Numbered from the stretch's first letter, positions 38,533 to 48,230 are shown. The stretch: 64,000 nucleotides of DNA from an uncultured Acidobacteriaceae bacterium (GCA_903842065.1 CAIMKZ010000106.1:248001-312000), one strand, 5' to 3'. The notes: a model not told the origin generated them from the letters alone. A program made the numbers and translations.

Positions 38533-39504
38533 ATGACCAGCCCCGATGAACGACTGAAGCTGGTCTTCTGCGGAACGCCGCAGTTTGCCGTCCCCACGCT
38601 AGAGGCGCTCATTGCCGCCGGCCACGAGATCGCGCTCGTCGTCTCGCAGCCCGACCGCCCCGTTGGCCGCGCCCAGACCCTCACCGCTCCACCCGTAAAA
38701 CAGGCCGCACTCGCCCACGGCTTTGAAGTCGTCCAGCCGGAAAAGATTCGCAACAATCCCGAGTTTCAAACGCGCCTTGAAGCCATCCAGCCCGACGCCA
38801 TCATCGTCGTCGCTTACGGCCGCATCATTCCGCCCTGGATGCTCAAACTGCCGCGCATGGGCTGCCTCAATCTGCACGCATCCATGCTGCCCAGATACCG
38901 CGGCGCCGCGCCCATTCAGTGGGCCATCGCCAACGGCGAGGCTTACACCGGACTCTGCATCATGATCCTCGATGAAGGCCTCGACACCGGTCCCGTCGCC
39001 CTCCAACTGCGGCGCATCATCGGCTCGCGCGAGACCGCCGTCGATCTCTTCGAACATCTGGCAACTGCCGGCGCAACGCTCATGGTCAAGGCGCTGCCGC
39101 TCATCTCTCGCGGCTGGCATCGGCCCTGGTTCCAGAAGCACGGCCTGGCAACCTACGCTCCGCTGCTCACCCGCGAAGACGGCCGCATGGACTTTGCTGC
39201 GCGCAACGCCCGGCAGCTCTTCGATCGCTGGCGCGGCTTCCAGCCCTGGCCCGGAGCCTTCACCGCGCTCAGTGGCAAAAAGCTCATCGTTCACGCCATG
39301 TCGGTGGTGGTCGACTCCGAGTCCGCGCACTTTCCTCCATCTGAACCCGGCACGATTCACATCGAAGGCCAGCGCATCTTCGCCTCCTGCGCCAGAGGCA
39401 CCTGGCTTGAGTTCCTCGAAGTCCAGCTCGAAGGCAAGAAGCGCGTCACCGCCGCCGAGTTCCTGCGCGGCGCAACCATCGCCGCCGGCGCGCGGCTAGG
39501 ATAA
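38533..39504 (+). CDS. fmt: Methionyl-tRNA formyltransferase
   Basis: A 323-residue Fmt. LVFCGTPQFAVPTLEALIAAGHEI, the folate-binding LPRMGCLNLHASMLPRYRGAAPIQWAI and the Asp of LDEGLDTGPV are all present, followed by the C-terminal OB-like domain. It uses 10-formyl-THF to formylate Met-tRNA(fMet). In operon with def and rsmB. Confidence 0.97.
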   Translation: MTSPDERLKLVFCGTPQFAVPTLEALIAAGHEIALVVSQPDRPVGRAQTLTAPPVKQAALAHGFEVVQPEKIRNNPEFQTRLEAIQPDAIIVVAYGRIIPPWMLKLPRMGCLNLHASMLPRYRGAAPIQWAIANGEAYTGLCIMILDEGLDTGPVALQLRRIIGSRETAVDLFEHLATAGATLMVKALPLISRGWHRPWFQKHGLATYAPLLTREDGRMDFAARNARQLFDRWRGFQPWPGAFTALSGKKLIVHAMSVVVDSESAHFPPSEPGTIHIEGQRIFASCARGTWLEFLEVQLEGKKRVTAAEFLRGATIAAGARLG

Positions 39505-39509
39505 GCGCC

Positions 39510-40862
39510 ATGGCCGCAATCTCTCCCGCACGCAAAGCCGCTTACAGAATTCTTCTCTCAGTGGAACGCGGCGACACTCACGCCGACGAGCTGCTGCGCG
39601 CAAACTCAGTCACTGCGCTCGCCACGGCCGACCGCAATCTATGCACCGCGATGGTTCTCGGCGTTCTGCGCTGGCAAATCCGCCTGGATCGGCAGATCCG
39701 GCAATATCTCTCCAAACCAAATGCAAAGCTCGACCGCGAGGCACTCATCGCGCTGCGCATGGGCGCGTTTCAGCTCCTCTATCTCGACCGCATCCCCGCC
39801 CACGCTGCCATCGATGAAAGCGTGGGACTGGCCAAGCAGGCTGGCCACCACTTCGCTTCCAGCATGGTGAATGCTGTTCTGCGCAAGATCGCCGCGGCAG
39901 ATATCGTACCGTCAGAGGCTAAAGATGCAGCGCAGGCCCATCCCGCATGGATGGTCGAGCGCTGGCGTAACTGCTACGGCGACGAAACTGCCCAGGCTAT
40001 CTGCGCCCACGGCCAGCGCCAGCCTCGCCTCTCGCTGCGCCTCTCAGATCCCTCTGCCAATGTGGAACTCAAAGCAGAAAACATAGATCTCGCTCCCGGC
40101 GAACTGCTCACCGCCGCGTGCACCGTTCTCTCCGGCGATCCGTCAGCAACAGCCGCATTCCGCGCGGGCCGCGCGCGTATTCAGGATGAGGGCTCGCAGT
40201 TGATCGGCGAGATCGCTGCGTGGATCACTTCACATCTCAACCAAAACCAGAAGAAAATCCTCGATACATGTGCGGCGCCAGGGGGCAAGACGCTCATCCT
40301 CGCCGAACGCCTGCCCGACGCGCGAATCGTTGCCTGCGAATCCAGCCCGACGCGCTTTGCTGCGCTCAAAGAGCGTCTGGCGCCGTTTGCCGATCGCATC
40401 GAGTGCCGACTTGCAGACGCAACGACGCTTTCCGAAGACTCCGCCTTTGATCTGGTCCTGGCCGACGTGCCGTGCAGCGGAACCGGAACGCTCGGCCGCA
40501 ATCCGGAGATCCGTCTCCGCCTCAAACCGGAAGACCTGCCCCGCCAGGCCGAACGCCAGCGCGCCATTCTGGCGGCCGCGATCAAAGCCGTCCGCCCCGG
40601 AGGCCGCGTCTTCTATTCAACTTGCTCGCTTGAGCCGGAAGAGAATCAGCAGGTCGTCGCAGCCGTTCTCAGCGCAACTCCCAATGCGCGCATCGAATCG
40701 CCGGCCGAAGCCCTTGCATCGATGGCCCGCGAGGGATTCCTTATCGGTAGCGGCGCTCAAACCCTGAGCGCATGCGTCACAGCCGAAGGCTTTCTTCAGC
40801 TCCTGCCAGGCGCTGCTTCAACTGATGGGTTCTTTCTCGCGGTGCTTGAGCGGCTCGCCTGA
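39510..40862 (+). CDS. rsmB: 16S rRNA m5C967 methyltransferase RsmB
   Basis: A 450-residue RsmB. N-terminal NusB-like domain (ARKAAYRILLSVERGD, YLDRIPAHAAIDESVGLAKQ), then the SAM-dependent domain with DTCAAPGGKT, DVPCSGTGTLGRNPEIR (catalytic Cys) and TCSLEPEENQQVV. It follows fmt by 5 nt, the common fmt-rsmB arrangement. Its stop abuts the stop of the convergent gene. Confidence 0.96.
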   Translation: MAAISPARKAAYRILLSVERGDTHADELLRANSVTALATADRNLCTAMVLGVLRWQIRLDRQIRQYLSKPNAKLDREALIALRMGAFQLLYLDRIPAHAAIDESVGLAKQAGHHFASSMVNAVLRKIAAADIVPSEAKDAAQAHPAWMVERWRNCYGDETAQAICAHGQRQPRLSLRLSDPSANVELKAENIDLAPGELLTAACTVLSGDPSATAAFRAGRARIQDEGSQLIGEIAAWITSHLNQNQKKILDTCAAPGGKTLILAERLPDARIVACESSPTRFAALKERLAPFADRIECRLADATTLSEDSAFDLVLADVPCSGTGTLGRNPEIRLRLKPEDLPRQAERQRAILAAAIKAVRPGGRVFYSTCSLEPEENQQVVAAVLSATPNARIESPAEALASMAREGFLIGSGAQTLSACVTAEGFLQLLPGAASTDGFFLAVLERLA

Positions 40863-41288
40863 TCAGGGTGCGATCTCCCGCCCGTTCCACTCCATGCGCG
40901 TCGGCGCGATCAGTCCGCCATTCTCCAGAGTGAAATACACCTGCACCTTTTCGCCCGCCGCCGGTGCGCGGTTGTCGTCGGGAATCCGCCCACTCATGCA
41001 CAGCGGCCCTTTCACGGCCAGCCGTGTCCTTTCGCTGTTCTCGTAAAACGGCCGGTCGCTATCGGGCAGGTTCGCAAACGAATCGATGGTGAAGCACAGC
41101 CGCGCCTGTCGCGGCCCGCCAGCCGGATCCACTGAAACGGTTGCAAGCGTTGCTGGCGCGCTCTCGATCGTCTTGTGTTCAAGAGGTGTGATCTTGCAGG
41201 CAATCAGGTGCCGATTCGCCAGATGCAGAACCCACGCCACCACCACAACGATCGCGAATCCGGTCATGCTGCGAGTGAACGTCGGCAC
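40863..41288 (-). CDS. Membrane-anchored hypothetical protein
   Basis: A 141-residue protein with one N-terminal membrane segment (MTGFAIVVVVAWVLHLA) and an exported beta-rich domain. Start at the GTG 41288 has GGAGGAG 8 nt upstream; it lies 2 nt after the UPF0303 gene. The C-terminal part (VQVYFTLENGGLIAPTRMEWNG) is not a domain I recognise. Confidence 0.6.
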   Translation of the reverse strand: MPTFTRSMTGFAIVVVVAWVLHLANRHLIACKITPLEHKTIESAPATLATVSVDPAGGPRQARLCFTIDSFANLPDSDRPFYENSERTRLAVKGPLCMSGRIPDDNRAPAAGEKVQVYFTLENGGLIAPTRMEWNGREIAP

Positions 41289-41290
41289 TA

Positions 41291-41794
41291 TCAGTTCTCC
41301 TCCGGCCCCAGCTTCAGCGCCGCGTAGTCCTTGCCCAGCAGCGCGCACAGCGCCTCGACCACCAGTTCATGATCCCCGCGCTGCGGCAGCCCGCTCACCG
41401 TCACGCTGCCCACCACGCCCGCTCCCTCAACATGCAGCGGGAACGAGCCTCCATGCGCAGCGTAATCGGCGGCCGGCAGGCTCTGACTCTGTTCGAGTGT
41501 CGTGCCCTTCGCCTTGTTTTGCAACCCCACATAGTAGGAACTCGTGTAAAACCGCGCCACCGTGTTGCTCTTGCGTCGAATCCAATCGGCGTTATTCGGA
41601 GTTGTGCCGTCCAGAGCCACGTAGAACAGCTGCTGCCCAAATCTCCGCACATCGATCGCTACTTTGTGCCCACGCTCAAGCGCCATCGCGCGCAACTTGC
41701 TCCCCAGCTCCCAGGCAACTCCAGCGTTCAGATGCGCAAGATGCAGTTCGCGTTCCTGCAATGCAATCCGTTCGAGATCGTCGGCTATCGACAT
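41291..41794 (-). CDS. UPF0303 / heme-degrading-domain protein
   Basis: A 167-residue UPF0303 (GlcG/HbpS-like fold) protein: AWELGSKLRAMALERGHKVAIDVRRFGQQLFYVAL, then RKSNTVARFYTSSYYVG and AHGGSFPLHVEGAGVVGSVTVSGLPQRGDHELVVEAL. The fold is linked to heme binding in some members; the physiological role is unclear. First of a two-gene operon with the preceding entry. Confidence 0.85.
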   Translation of the reverse strand: MSIADDLERIALQERELHLAHLNAGVAWELGSKLRAMALERGHKVAIDVRRFGQQLFYVALDGTTPNNADWIRRKSNTVARFYTSSYYVGLQNKAKGTTLEQSQSLPAADYAAHGGSFPLHVEGAGVVGSVTVSGLPQRGDHELVVEALCALLGKDYAALKLGPEEN

Positions 41795-41811
41795 AGTCTG
41801 AATCGTTCCTC

Positions 41812-42582
41812 TCAGCGTGCGACAGTGATTTTGACAAGCGTGCTTTGCTCGATGCGTACACCCGCGGCTGGCGATTGCGCAATTACCGCGCCGGGAGCGA
41901 CCGTCACGCTCGGCGCTACTGCACCCTGGCCCACGCGCGGAATGCTGATGCCTGCGAATGCGGGTGGCGCAACGCGAATACCGGCTTTGCTCAGCGCCGA
42001 CATCGCCGCGGAGACTTGTATCCCGTTCAGATCCGGCATCACCCAGCCGTCGGAGTGTTCGTCGCTCGGCGCCGCCACCAGCAGGCTCACGCTCGGCTGC
42101 GCAATGTCCTGCGCGTGGGCGGGGGGATCCTGTGCGATCACCGTGCCTTCCGCAGCCGCTCCGGTGGGCAGGTGAACCGGCAATGCCACATCCAGACTCG
42201 CGCGCCGCAGTATCAGCTCCGCCGCGTGTTCGCTGAGCCCGCGAGTGTCAGGCACATCCACCTGCTGCGGCCCGAGGCTCTCTGCCACGCGCACCAGCCA
42301 CTCGCGGCGCACCACCGTCCCCGCCGCCGGCGACTGCGTAAGAATGTGCCCCGCAGCAACCTCGCCCGAGTAGTAGCGATTGTCCACGTCCAGGTTCAAG
42401 CCCAGCCCGGCCGTCTGGGCGCGCGCCTGGGCCACGGTCATGCCCTTCAGCGCAGGCACCTGCACCTCCGCGCCGTGAATCGCAAAGTGCATGGTTACAA
42501 CCGCCGAGATCAGCGCCACCGCAACAAGCGCCATCAGCAGCATTGCTAGCTGAATGAAATTGAGAAAGCCTCGGCCACTCAT
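41812..42582 (-). CDS. PASTA-domain membrane protein
   Basis: A 256-residue protein with one N-terminal membrane helix (LAMLLMALVAVALISAVVTMHF) and three extracytoplasmic PASTA repeats at about 40-105, 110-170 and 178-256 (VPALKGMTVAQARAQ, VPDTRGLSEHAAELIL, MPDLNGIQVSAAMSALSKAG). PASTA repeats bind peptidoglycan fragments, usually as the sensor of Ser/Thr kinases or PBPs; no kinase domain is attached here. Confidence 0.88.
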   Translation of the reverse strand: MSGRGFLNFIQLAMLLMALVAVALISAVVTMHFAIHGAEVQVPALKGMTVAQARAQTAGLGLNLDVDNRYYSGEVAAGHILTQSPAAGTVVRREWLVRVAESLGPQQVDVPDTRGLSEHAAELILRRASLDVALPVHLPTGAAAEGTVIAQDPPAHAQDIAQPSVSLLVAAPSDEHSDGWVMPDLNGIQVSAAMSALSKAGIRVAPPAFAGISIPRVGQGAVAPSVTVAPGAVIAQSPAAGVRIEQSTLVKITVAR

Positions 42583-42586
42583 CGTC

Positions 42587-44047
42587 TCACCGCAGATTGT
42601 CCGTCACTGGCTCGGGATGAATCGTTACCCGGTTCACCTCAGGACACTCCAGCTTGAACCGGTCTTCGAGTGCCGTGATCGTCGTGTGTACCCGCGCAAG
42701 CTTCAGCTCGTCCGGCAGCGTGCAGTGGCAGGTCACGTAGATGTGCTCGGAGCTGCGCCACACCGCGATTTCGTGAACGTCGATCACGTCCTTGAGTCCC
42801 GATGCCGCGGCCAGCATCGCCTGCACGATGCGCCTGTCCGCCGCCACTGTTGTCTCCTGCCGCTCAATCGTCGCCGGTTCGCTTTCGATGTGCGTCAGAA
42901 TCGAATCGATCTCCGGCACCTCGTGCAGGATCTGGCCTTCGACGTCGGTTACAAAGTCGTGCGCCTCGAGCAGCGTCATCTCCTCGTCGAGTTCCATGTG
43001 CTGCTCCACCTGAAGCCGCCCATGTACCGACTGCACGCTCACCTCGTGCACCGATACGTTGTTATGCGCGGCCAGCGAGCGCACACGGTCAAAGATACTG
43101 TCGGCACGTGACTCGGCGGGCATAGTATGAATCACCACATCGGCCGTGGGCAGCGTGCGATGAACCGCCTCTCGCGCGGCATCGACCATCCTGCCCGAGT
43201 GAGCAAACGTAGAACGGCGCGGCAGTGCGATCGTCAGATCGGCAAAGTAGTCTGCTCCCGCCCGACGCACGCGCGCCTGCACCACCGACGTCACGCCATC
43301 GATCGCTTCCACGTCGTGAACAATCTGCCGCCGCGTCTCCGCAGGAATTTCGTCGGTGAGTACCTTCACCGCCTCTTTGCCGAGGTGAATCGTCATCCGC
43401 AGAATCAGCAGCGACACCACTACTGCCGCCACCGGATCGGCGTAACGCAGCCACGTCATCCCGACCTTATCGCCGATCCATGCAATCCCCAGGCCGATCA
43501 GCACCGCCGCCGAGGCCCAGATGTCTGAAGCAAAGTGCGCGGCATCTGTCGCCAGCGCCGGACTGCCTGTCTTCTTCGCCACAGCCAGCAGCTTTCGCGA
43601 CCGCCAGAAGTCGATGCAGATCGACCCCACCACCACCAGTAACGGCCAAATCGAGTGGTGCAGCTCGAAATCACCCTTGATGATGCGGCTCATCGCCTCG
43701 AAGATGATCCATGCGCAGGAGACGCCCATCAAACCGGCCTCGGCGAACGAGGACAGGTTCTCGAACTTGCCGTGCCCGTAAGTATGATCCTCGTCGGCCG
43801 GCCTGTCGCTCATGCGCACCGACACAAACGTCAGCCCCGCGCAGATCAGATCCAGTCCCGAGTGGGCGGCATCGGAGAGTACGGCCAGCGATCCTGACAG
43901 CACGCCCACCACCAGCTTCATCAGCGTCATCACCGCGGCGGCGATCATCGAGTTGCGCGACACCGCCTGCTTCTCGCGCGATGCGGCCTGAGCCGACGCC
44001 GATGCGAGCGGTGGGGTCTTCGTCAAGTTGGAAGCGGACTCAGACAT
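42587..44047 (-). CDS. Cation diffusion facilitator transporter
   Basis: A 486-residue CDF exporter, longer than usual. Six membrane helices with metal-site motifs HSGLDLICAG, EDHTYGHGKFENLSSF and HFASDIWAS (HxxxD), then an elongated cytoplasmic region with two ferredoxin-like ZT_dimer modules (VEAIDGVTSV..., VTDVEGQILHEVPEIDSI...). It exports Zn, Co, Fe or Mn with proton exchange; the metal cannot be told. It overlaps no other gene and lies 4 nt before the PASTA gene. Confidence 0.88.
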   Translation of the reverse strand: MSESASNLTKTPPLASASAQAASREKQAVSRNSMIAAAVMTLMKLVVGVLSGSLAVLSDAAHSGLDLICAGLTFVSVRMSDRPADEDHTYGHGKFENLSSFAEAGLMGVSCAWIIFEAMSRIIKGDFELHHSIWPLLVVVGSICIDFWRSRKLLAVAKKTGSPALATDAAHFASDIWASAAVLIGLGIAWIGDKVGMTWLRYADPVAAVVVSLLILRMTIHLGKEAVKVLTDEIPAETRRQIVHDVEAIDGVTSVVQARVRRAGADYFADLTIALPRRSTFAHSGRMVDAAREAVHRTLPTADVVIHTMPAESRADSIFDRVRSLAAHNNVSVHEVSVQSVHGRLQVEQHMELDEEMTLLEAHDFVTDVEGQILHEVPEIDSILTHIESEPATIERQETTVAADRRIVQAMLAAASGLKDVIDVHEIAVWRSSEHIYVTCHCTLPDELKLARVHTTITALEDRFKLECPEVNRVTIHPEPVTDNLR

Positions 44048-44082
44048 TCGTCTCTAGGTTACTCCGTCTGGATGATTGCGAT

Positions 44083-44844
44083 TCAATCGGGCCGAGTCGC
44101 CGTGTAAAGTCCGGCGATACCGAAGGTGTACGGCTGCCAGCGGCAATCGGTGTAACCCACCTTGCGCATCAGTTCAAGCAACTCGGCCGGCGGTGGAAAG
44201 CTGCCCACCGACGCGGGCAGATACGTGTATGGATAATCCTTGCCGCACACCAGCCGCCCGATCGCAGGCAGCACGCGGCGAAAGTACAGCGCGTAAGCCT
44301 TGCCCATCAGCCCACCCGGCTCGCTGAATTCCAGAATCCCCAGCCTGCCACCAGCCTTCAGCACGCGATGAAACTCGCGCAACCCTGCCTCATAGTTCGC
44401 CAGATTGCGAAATCCAAACGCGGTCGTGATCAGATCGAGCGAGTCCGCCTCGATGGGCAAATTCAGCGCATCGGCTTCGAGCGGAATCGCGTACGGCGCG
44501 TCCTTATCCGCCTTCTGCCCGAACTTCTCCGCGCCCCGCTTCAGCATCTCCTGCGAAAAGTCCGCCGCCGTGATCGGCCGCGCGTTCTTCGGCCGCCGCT
44601 TCAGCAGCGCCCGAGTCATGTCGCCCGTACCGCAGCAGATGTCGAGAATCGCCGCATCCGGCTCGGCGAGCGTCTCGCGAAACACGCGCGCCGCCCTCCA
44701 CCACCACACCCGGTCCACGTTCGCCGAGAGTACATGGTTCAGCAAATCGTACCGCGGCGCAATCGAGTCGAACATCTGCTTCACCGCCTGTGCGGCCTCG
44801 GCCTCGTTCGTCACTCCCGCGGGTTTTGCTCCGGTGGCTGGCAT
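44083..44844 (-). CDS. ubiE: Demethylmenaquinone methyltransferase
   Basis: A 253-residue UbiE/MenG: AVKQMFDSIAPRYDLLNHVLS, the SAM motif DICCGTGDMTRALLKR, TTAFGFRNLANYEAGLREFHRVLKAGGRLGILEFSEP and YLPASVGSFPPPAELLELMRKVGY, all conserved. As this phylum uses menaquinone, the role is the last step of menaquinone synthesis (MenG). Confidence 0.95.
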   Translation of the reverse strand: MPATGAKPAGVTNEAEAAQAVKQMFDSIAPRYDLLNHVLSANVDRVWWWRAARVFRETLAEPDAAILDICCGTGDMTRALLKRRPKNARPITAADFSQEMLKRGAEKFGQKADKDAPYAIPLEADALNLPIEADSLDLITTAFGFRNLANYEAGLREFHRVLKAGGRLGILEFSEPGGLMGKAYALYFRRVLPAIGRLVCGKDYPYTYLPASVGSFPPPAELLELMRKVGYTDCRWQPYTFGIAGLYTATRPD

Positions 44845-44889
44845 GGGTCCTTTTCCATCCTATCTTGCGCTTCCGAGTTCTTCGATTTG

Positions 44890-44897
44890 GTATATAC
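44890..44897. promoter_or_regulatory. GTATATAC core before vapBC 2
   Basis: The 8-bp palindrome GTATATAC lies 27 nt before the antitoxin start, matching the core of the 13955 operator of the first vapBC. Confidence 0.25.
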
Positions 44898-44923
44898 TCT
44901 TAATAGCTACCAGAGGAGGCGAA

Positions 44924-45202
44924 ATGGCGCCCAGAACAGCCCCGAACCCGAAGCCCGCCGACGCCCGTCTGTTTTGGAACGGACGCAGCCAGGCTGTGAG
45001 TCTGCCCAAAGAATTCCGCTTCGAAGGCGACCGCGTCCGCGTCACGCGCATGGGCGCTGGCGTCCTGCTCGAACCTCTTGCCGCCAAGGGCAAGGAAACG
45101 GTTGAAGACTGGTTCGCGCGCATCGATGCACTGCGCGGCGATTCGATCTTCCCCGAAGGACGCAAGCAAAACCCCGCTCCAATTCGCGAGTTCTTCAAAT
45201 GA
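44924..45202 (+). CDS. vapB: VapB antitoxin, AbrB type
   Basis: A 92-residue protein. RLFWNGRSQAVSLPKEFRFEGDRVRVTRMGAGVLLEPL is the MazE/SpoVT-AbrB DNA-binding fold of VapB antitoxins; the C-terminal RIDALRGDSIFPEGRKQ would bind VapC. AGGAGG lies 4 nt upstream. It overlaps vapC by ATGA-type coupling (45199-45202). Confidence 0.9.
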   Translation: MAPRTAPNPKPADARLFWNGRSQAVSLPKEFRFEGDRVRVTRMGAGVLLEPLAAKGKETVEDWFARIDALRGDSIFPEGRKQNPAPIREFFK

Positions 45203-45609
45203 ACTACCTGCTCGATACCAATATCTGCATCGCGCTGATCAACGGGACATCTCCGAGAGCTCGCCTGCGCCTCAGCCGTGCCGTGCGCGCCGGAGCTTCG
45301 CTTGCGACCTCTTCCATCGTCGTTCACGAACTCTGGTACGGCGTAGCTAAGAGTCAACTTGTCGAGCAGAATGCACGCGCTCTCGCGGCTTTTCTAGGCC
45401 GCGATATCTCCGTCGTCGATTTCACCGCGACCGACGCGCAAGCGGCTGGCGAAATACGCGCTACGCTCGAGCGCGCCGGTAAACGCATCGGCGAATACGA
45501 CACCCTGATCGCGGGTCAGGCCTTCCGCAGGAATTTGATTCTGGTCACAGCCAACACCCGCGAGTTCGATCGCGTCAAAGGCCTCGTCGTTGAAGACTGG
45601 ACTAAGTAG
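45199..45609 (+). CDS. vapC: VapC PIN-domain toxin 2
   Basis: A 136-residue PIN toxin. Acidic residues D6 (YLLDTNICI), E44 (VVHELWYG), D101 (IGEYDTLIAG) and D124 with N119 (TANTREFDRV) are all present. The sequence is close to the VapC group that cleaves initiator tRNA, but the target is unknown here. Confidence 0.92.
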   Translation: MNYLLDTNICIALINGTSPRARLRLSRAVRAGASLATSSIVVHELWYGVAKSQLVEQNARALAAFLGRDISVVDFTATDAQAAGEIRATLERAGKRIGEYDTLIAGQAFRRNLILVTANTREFDRVKGLVVEDWTK

Positions 45610-45710
45610 CCGCTACTCTCACAGTCATGCAACACCACAAAATGGCGGGGCCTCCGCCTAAGTTCAGCGAAAGCCCCCAAGTAGATGGTCGTTAATTCAC
45701 TCGTAACCGA

Positions 45711-47942
45711 CTACATTTCCTTCTCAAACGAGTGCCCCGTCAGCAGCCCCAGCACAAACCAACCCAGCAGCGCGGCTCCGGCGGCAAACAGCACGTCGCC
45801 CGGCACCCGCATCCAGCGCAGGAACTGCATCGTCGGCGACTGCAAGAACTCCGCCGACCGCGCGTACCACGTACCGTACTGCACGCTGGCCACCGCCTGC
45901 ATAATCCCGATCGGGAACATGCTCAGCAGCACCATGAAGATCAGGCCCAAGTTAATCATCCAGAAGGACCACTTCAGCGCGCCCTGCTTCCACACCCTCG
46001 CCGGATGCAGAACGCGCAGGCAGAACAGCGTCAGCCCCAGGCCCAGCATTCCGTACACGCCGAACAGCGCCGTGTGTCCGTGTACGGGCGTCAGGTTGAG
46101 CCCCTGCATGTAGTAGAGCGCCAGCGGCGGATTGATCAGGAACCCGAACAATCCCGCGCCCACCAGGTTCCAGAACGCCACGGCCACAAAGAAGTACACC
46201 GGCCACTTGTAGTTCGCAATCCACGGAGCCTTCTCCGTCGGCCGCGCCAGCCGCAGGTTCTCCCATGCTTCAAAGCCGATAATCGTCAGCGGCACCACTT
46301 CGAGCGCCGAGAAGATTGCGCCCAGCGCGATTACCGCCGGACCCGAGCCCGCGAAGTAGAGATGATGGAAGGTTCCAATGATGCCGCCCGCCAAAAAGAT
46401 CGTCGTCGAGAACATCACCGCCTTGGTTGCGCTCCCGATCTCAAGCAGCTTGAGCCGCGTGAACAGGAAGGCGATCACAACCGTCGCAAAGACCTCGAAG
46501 AAGCCTTCAACCCAGAGGTGAACCACCCACCAGCGCCAGTATTCAGCCGTCACCAGCGAGCTGCGCTGCCCGTACATTAGCCCCGCCGCATAAAACAGCG
46601 GAATGGCGATCGAAGAGATCAGAAACATCGACAACAGCGCGCGATCTTCGCTCTTCTTCACTAGCGCGGGTTTGAGCGCGCGCACCATCAGAAACAGCCA
46701 CAGCAACAGTCCGACAAACAGCAGTATCTGCCACAGCCTGCCCAGGTCAACATATTCGTATCCCTGCGAGCCCAGCCAGAACCACGCGTTGCCGAGCTTC
46801 TGCTGAATTCCCAGCCACTCGCCCGCAAGCGACCCGCCCACGACCAGCACAAGCGCGACAAACAGCACATTCACGCCCAGCCGCTGGAACTTCGGCTCAT
46901 GTCCGCTGACCGCCGGGCCAACGTAAAGCCCTGTCGCCAGCCACGAAGTCGCAATCCAGAAGATCGCCAGTTGCAAATGCCACGTGCGCGTAATCGCGTA
47001 GGGCAGATACTTGTCGAGCGGGAATCCGTAGAAGCCCTTGCCCTCGACACCGTAGTGCGCCGTAATCACGCCCATGCTGATCTGCACTGCCCACAGCGCT
47101 ACGACAACCAGAAAATATTTGATCGTCGCTTTCTGCGAGGGCGTCGGCTTGAATCCCAGAAACGGATCTTGCGCCGGGTACGGCCCCGCCACGTCGATGC
47201 TCTCTTGCGAGGAGCGCCACCAGATCAGCCCGCCGATGCCCGCCAGCAAACCGACCACGCTGATAATGCTCCACATCACCGCGCCCGTGGTCGGATTGTT
47301 CCCCACCAGCGGCTCATGTGGCCAGTTGTTGGTGTACGTCTCGATTCCGCCCGGCCTGTTGGTGCCCGCCGCCCACGCGCTCCACCAGAAGAACGCCGCA
47401 AGCTGCTTCTGTTTCGCCGCATCTTTCAGCGCGCCTTCGGGAATCGCATAGTCCGCGCGTCCCTTTTCAAACAGCCCACCGTAGTAAGCCGCCAGCTCGT
47501 CATAAGCCGCCGCCGCATCGGCAGAGAGCGTTACGCGATTCGTCGCCGCATCGTAAGTGTTGGTGCGAACCTCGCGCACCAGCCGCGCCTTCAGCACTGC
47601 CTGCTCATCGAGGCTGGCCGCGGCAAAGTTGGTTGCGCCGTCCTTCTGCGCCCAGCGGTTGAGCAGAATCTCAGACTCGCGATGCAGCCAGTCGGCGCTC
47701 CAGTCCGGAGCCACATAAGCGCCGTGGCCCCAAACCGTGCCAATCTCCTGGCCGCCGATCGACTGCCACACACCCTGCCCGTCGGTAATCGTCGAGCCGG
47801 TAAACAAAAGCTGGCCGCTGGCCGTGTACACATCGGGCAGCGGCGGCGCCTGGCTGATCATCTTGCGCCCCACGCCGCCCAGCACGGCAAACGAGGCCAC
47901 AATCACAATCGCAAAGGCGATCCAGTAACGCTTGTAACTCAT
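45711..47942 (-). CDS. norZ: Quinol-dependent nitric oxide reductase (qNOR)
   Basis: A 743-residue NorZ. It starts SYKRYWIAFAIVIVASF and has the extracellular insert with GVWQSIGGQEIGTVWGHGAYVAPDWSADWL, then about 14 membrane helices with the heme-copper-type ligands in WWVVHLWVEGFFEVF and the two-His FHHLYFAGSG segment and LNLTPVHGHTALFGVYGMLG. It reduces 2 NO to N2O with quinol electrons, mainly for NO detoxification. Start at 47942 has GAGGGA upstream. A GGGACTTAAGTCACT box lies 74 nt upstream. Confidence 0.95.
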   Translation of the reverse strand: MSYKRYWIAFAIVIVASFAVLGGVGRKMISQAPPLPDVYTASGQLLFTGSTITDGQGVWQSIGGQEIGTVWGHGAYVAPDWSADWLHRESEILLNRWAQKDGATNFAAASLDEQAVLKARLVREVRTNTYDAATNRVTLSADAAAAYDELAAYYGGLFEKGRADYAIPEGALKDAAKQKQLAAFFWWSAWAAGTNRPGGIETYTNNWPHEPLVGNNPTTGAVMWSIISVVGLLAGIGGLIWWRSSQESIDVAGPYPAQDPFLGFKPTPSQKATIKYFLVVVALWAVQISMGVITAHYGVEGKGFYGFPLDKYLPYAITRTWHLQLAIFWIATSWLATGLYVGPAVSGHEPKFQRLGVNVLFVALVLVVGGSLAGEWLGIQQKLGNAWFWLGSQGYEYVDLGRLWQILLFVGLLLWLFLMVRALKPALVKKSEDRALLSMFLISSIAIPLFYAAGLMYGQRSSLVTAEYWRWWVVHLWVEGFFEVFATVVIAFLFTRLKLLEIGSATKAVMFSTTIFLAGGIIGTFHHLYFAGSGPAVIALGAIFSALEVVPLTIIGFEAWENLRLARPTEKAPWIANYKWPVYFFVAVAFWNLVGAGLFGFLINPPLALYYMQGLNLTPVHGHTALFGVYGMLGLGLTLFCLRVLHPARVWKQGALKWSFWMINLGLIFMVLLSMFPIGIMQAVASVQYGTWYARSAEFLQSPTMQFLRWMRVPGDVLFAAGAALLGWFVLGLLTGHSFEKEM

Positions 47943-48015
47943 ATCGGGTCCCTCGAAGAAGAAAGCTGTTTTGTTCACTTCCTCGTACACGGTAGCGGCG
48001 TCCAAGCCGCCTTGC

Positions 48016-48031
48016 AGGGACTTAAGTCACT
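48016..48031. promoter_or_regulatory. DosR-like box before norZ
   Basis: AGGGACTTAAGTCACT, 74 nt before the norZ start. It matches the core of the DosR/DevR dyad (GGGACTWWAGTCCC) at 12 of 14 positions and nearly equals the site at 51112. Confidence 0.5.
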
Positions 48032-48079
48032 CGCGCGAAAATATTCAGAATCTGTTTGCAAATATCGCCATGCAAAAGC

Positions 48080-48144
48080 GCTCCCGAGGGAGCACACAAA
48101 TTCTGCAAATATTGTCACGGAAGAAATAGCTCCCGTAGGGAGCG
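48080..48144. repeat. GCTCCC palindromes
   Basis: GCTCCCGAGGGAGC (48080-48093) and GCTCCCGTAGGGAGC (48130-48144). A further copy is at 56970. Confidence 0.6.
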
Positions 48145-48155
48145 CAGGTGGTTAG

Positions 48156-48208
48156 CCCAGGACAAGCCCGACCCTGAGCGTAGCGAAGGGGAAGGGCGCA
48201 GTCCTGGG
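48156..48208. repeat. CCCAGGAC/GTCCTGGG hairpin
   Basis: 8-bp stem (48156-48163 with 48201-48208) enclosing a second stem around GAGCGTAGCGAAGG. Confidence 0.45.
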
Positions 48209-48230
48209 TAAGGCGTTAGTTAATACCCCA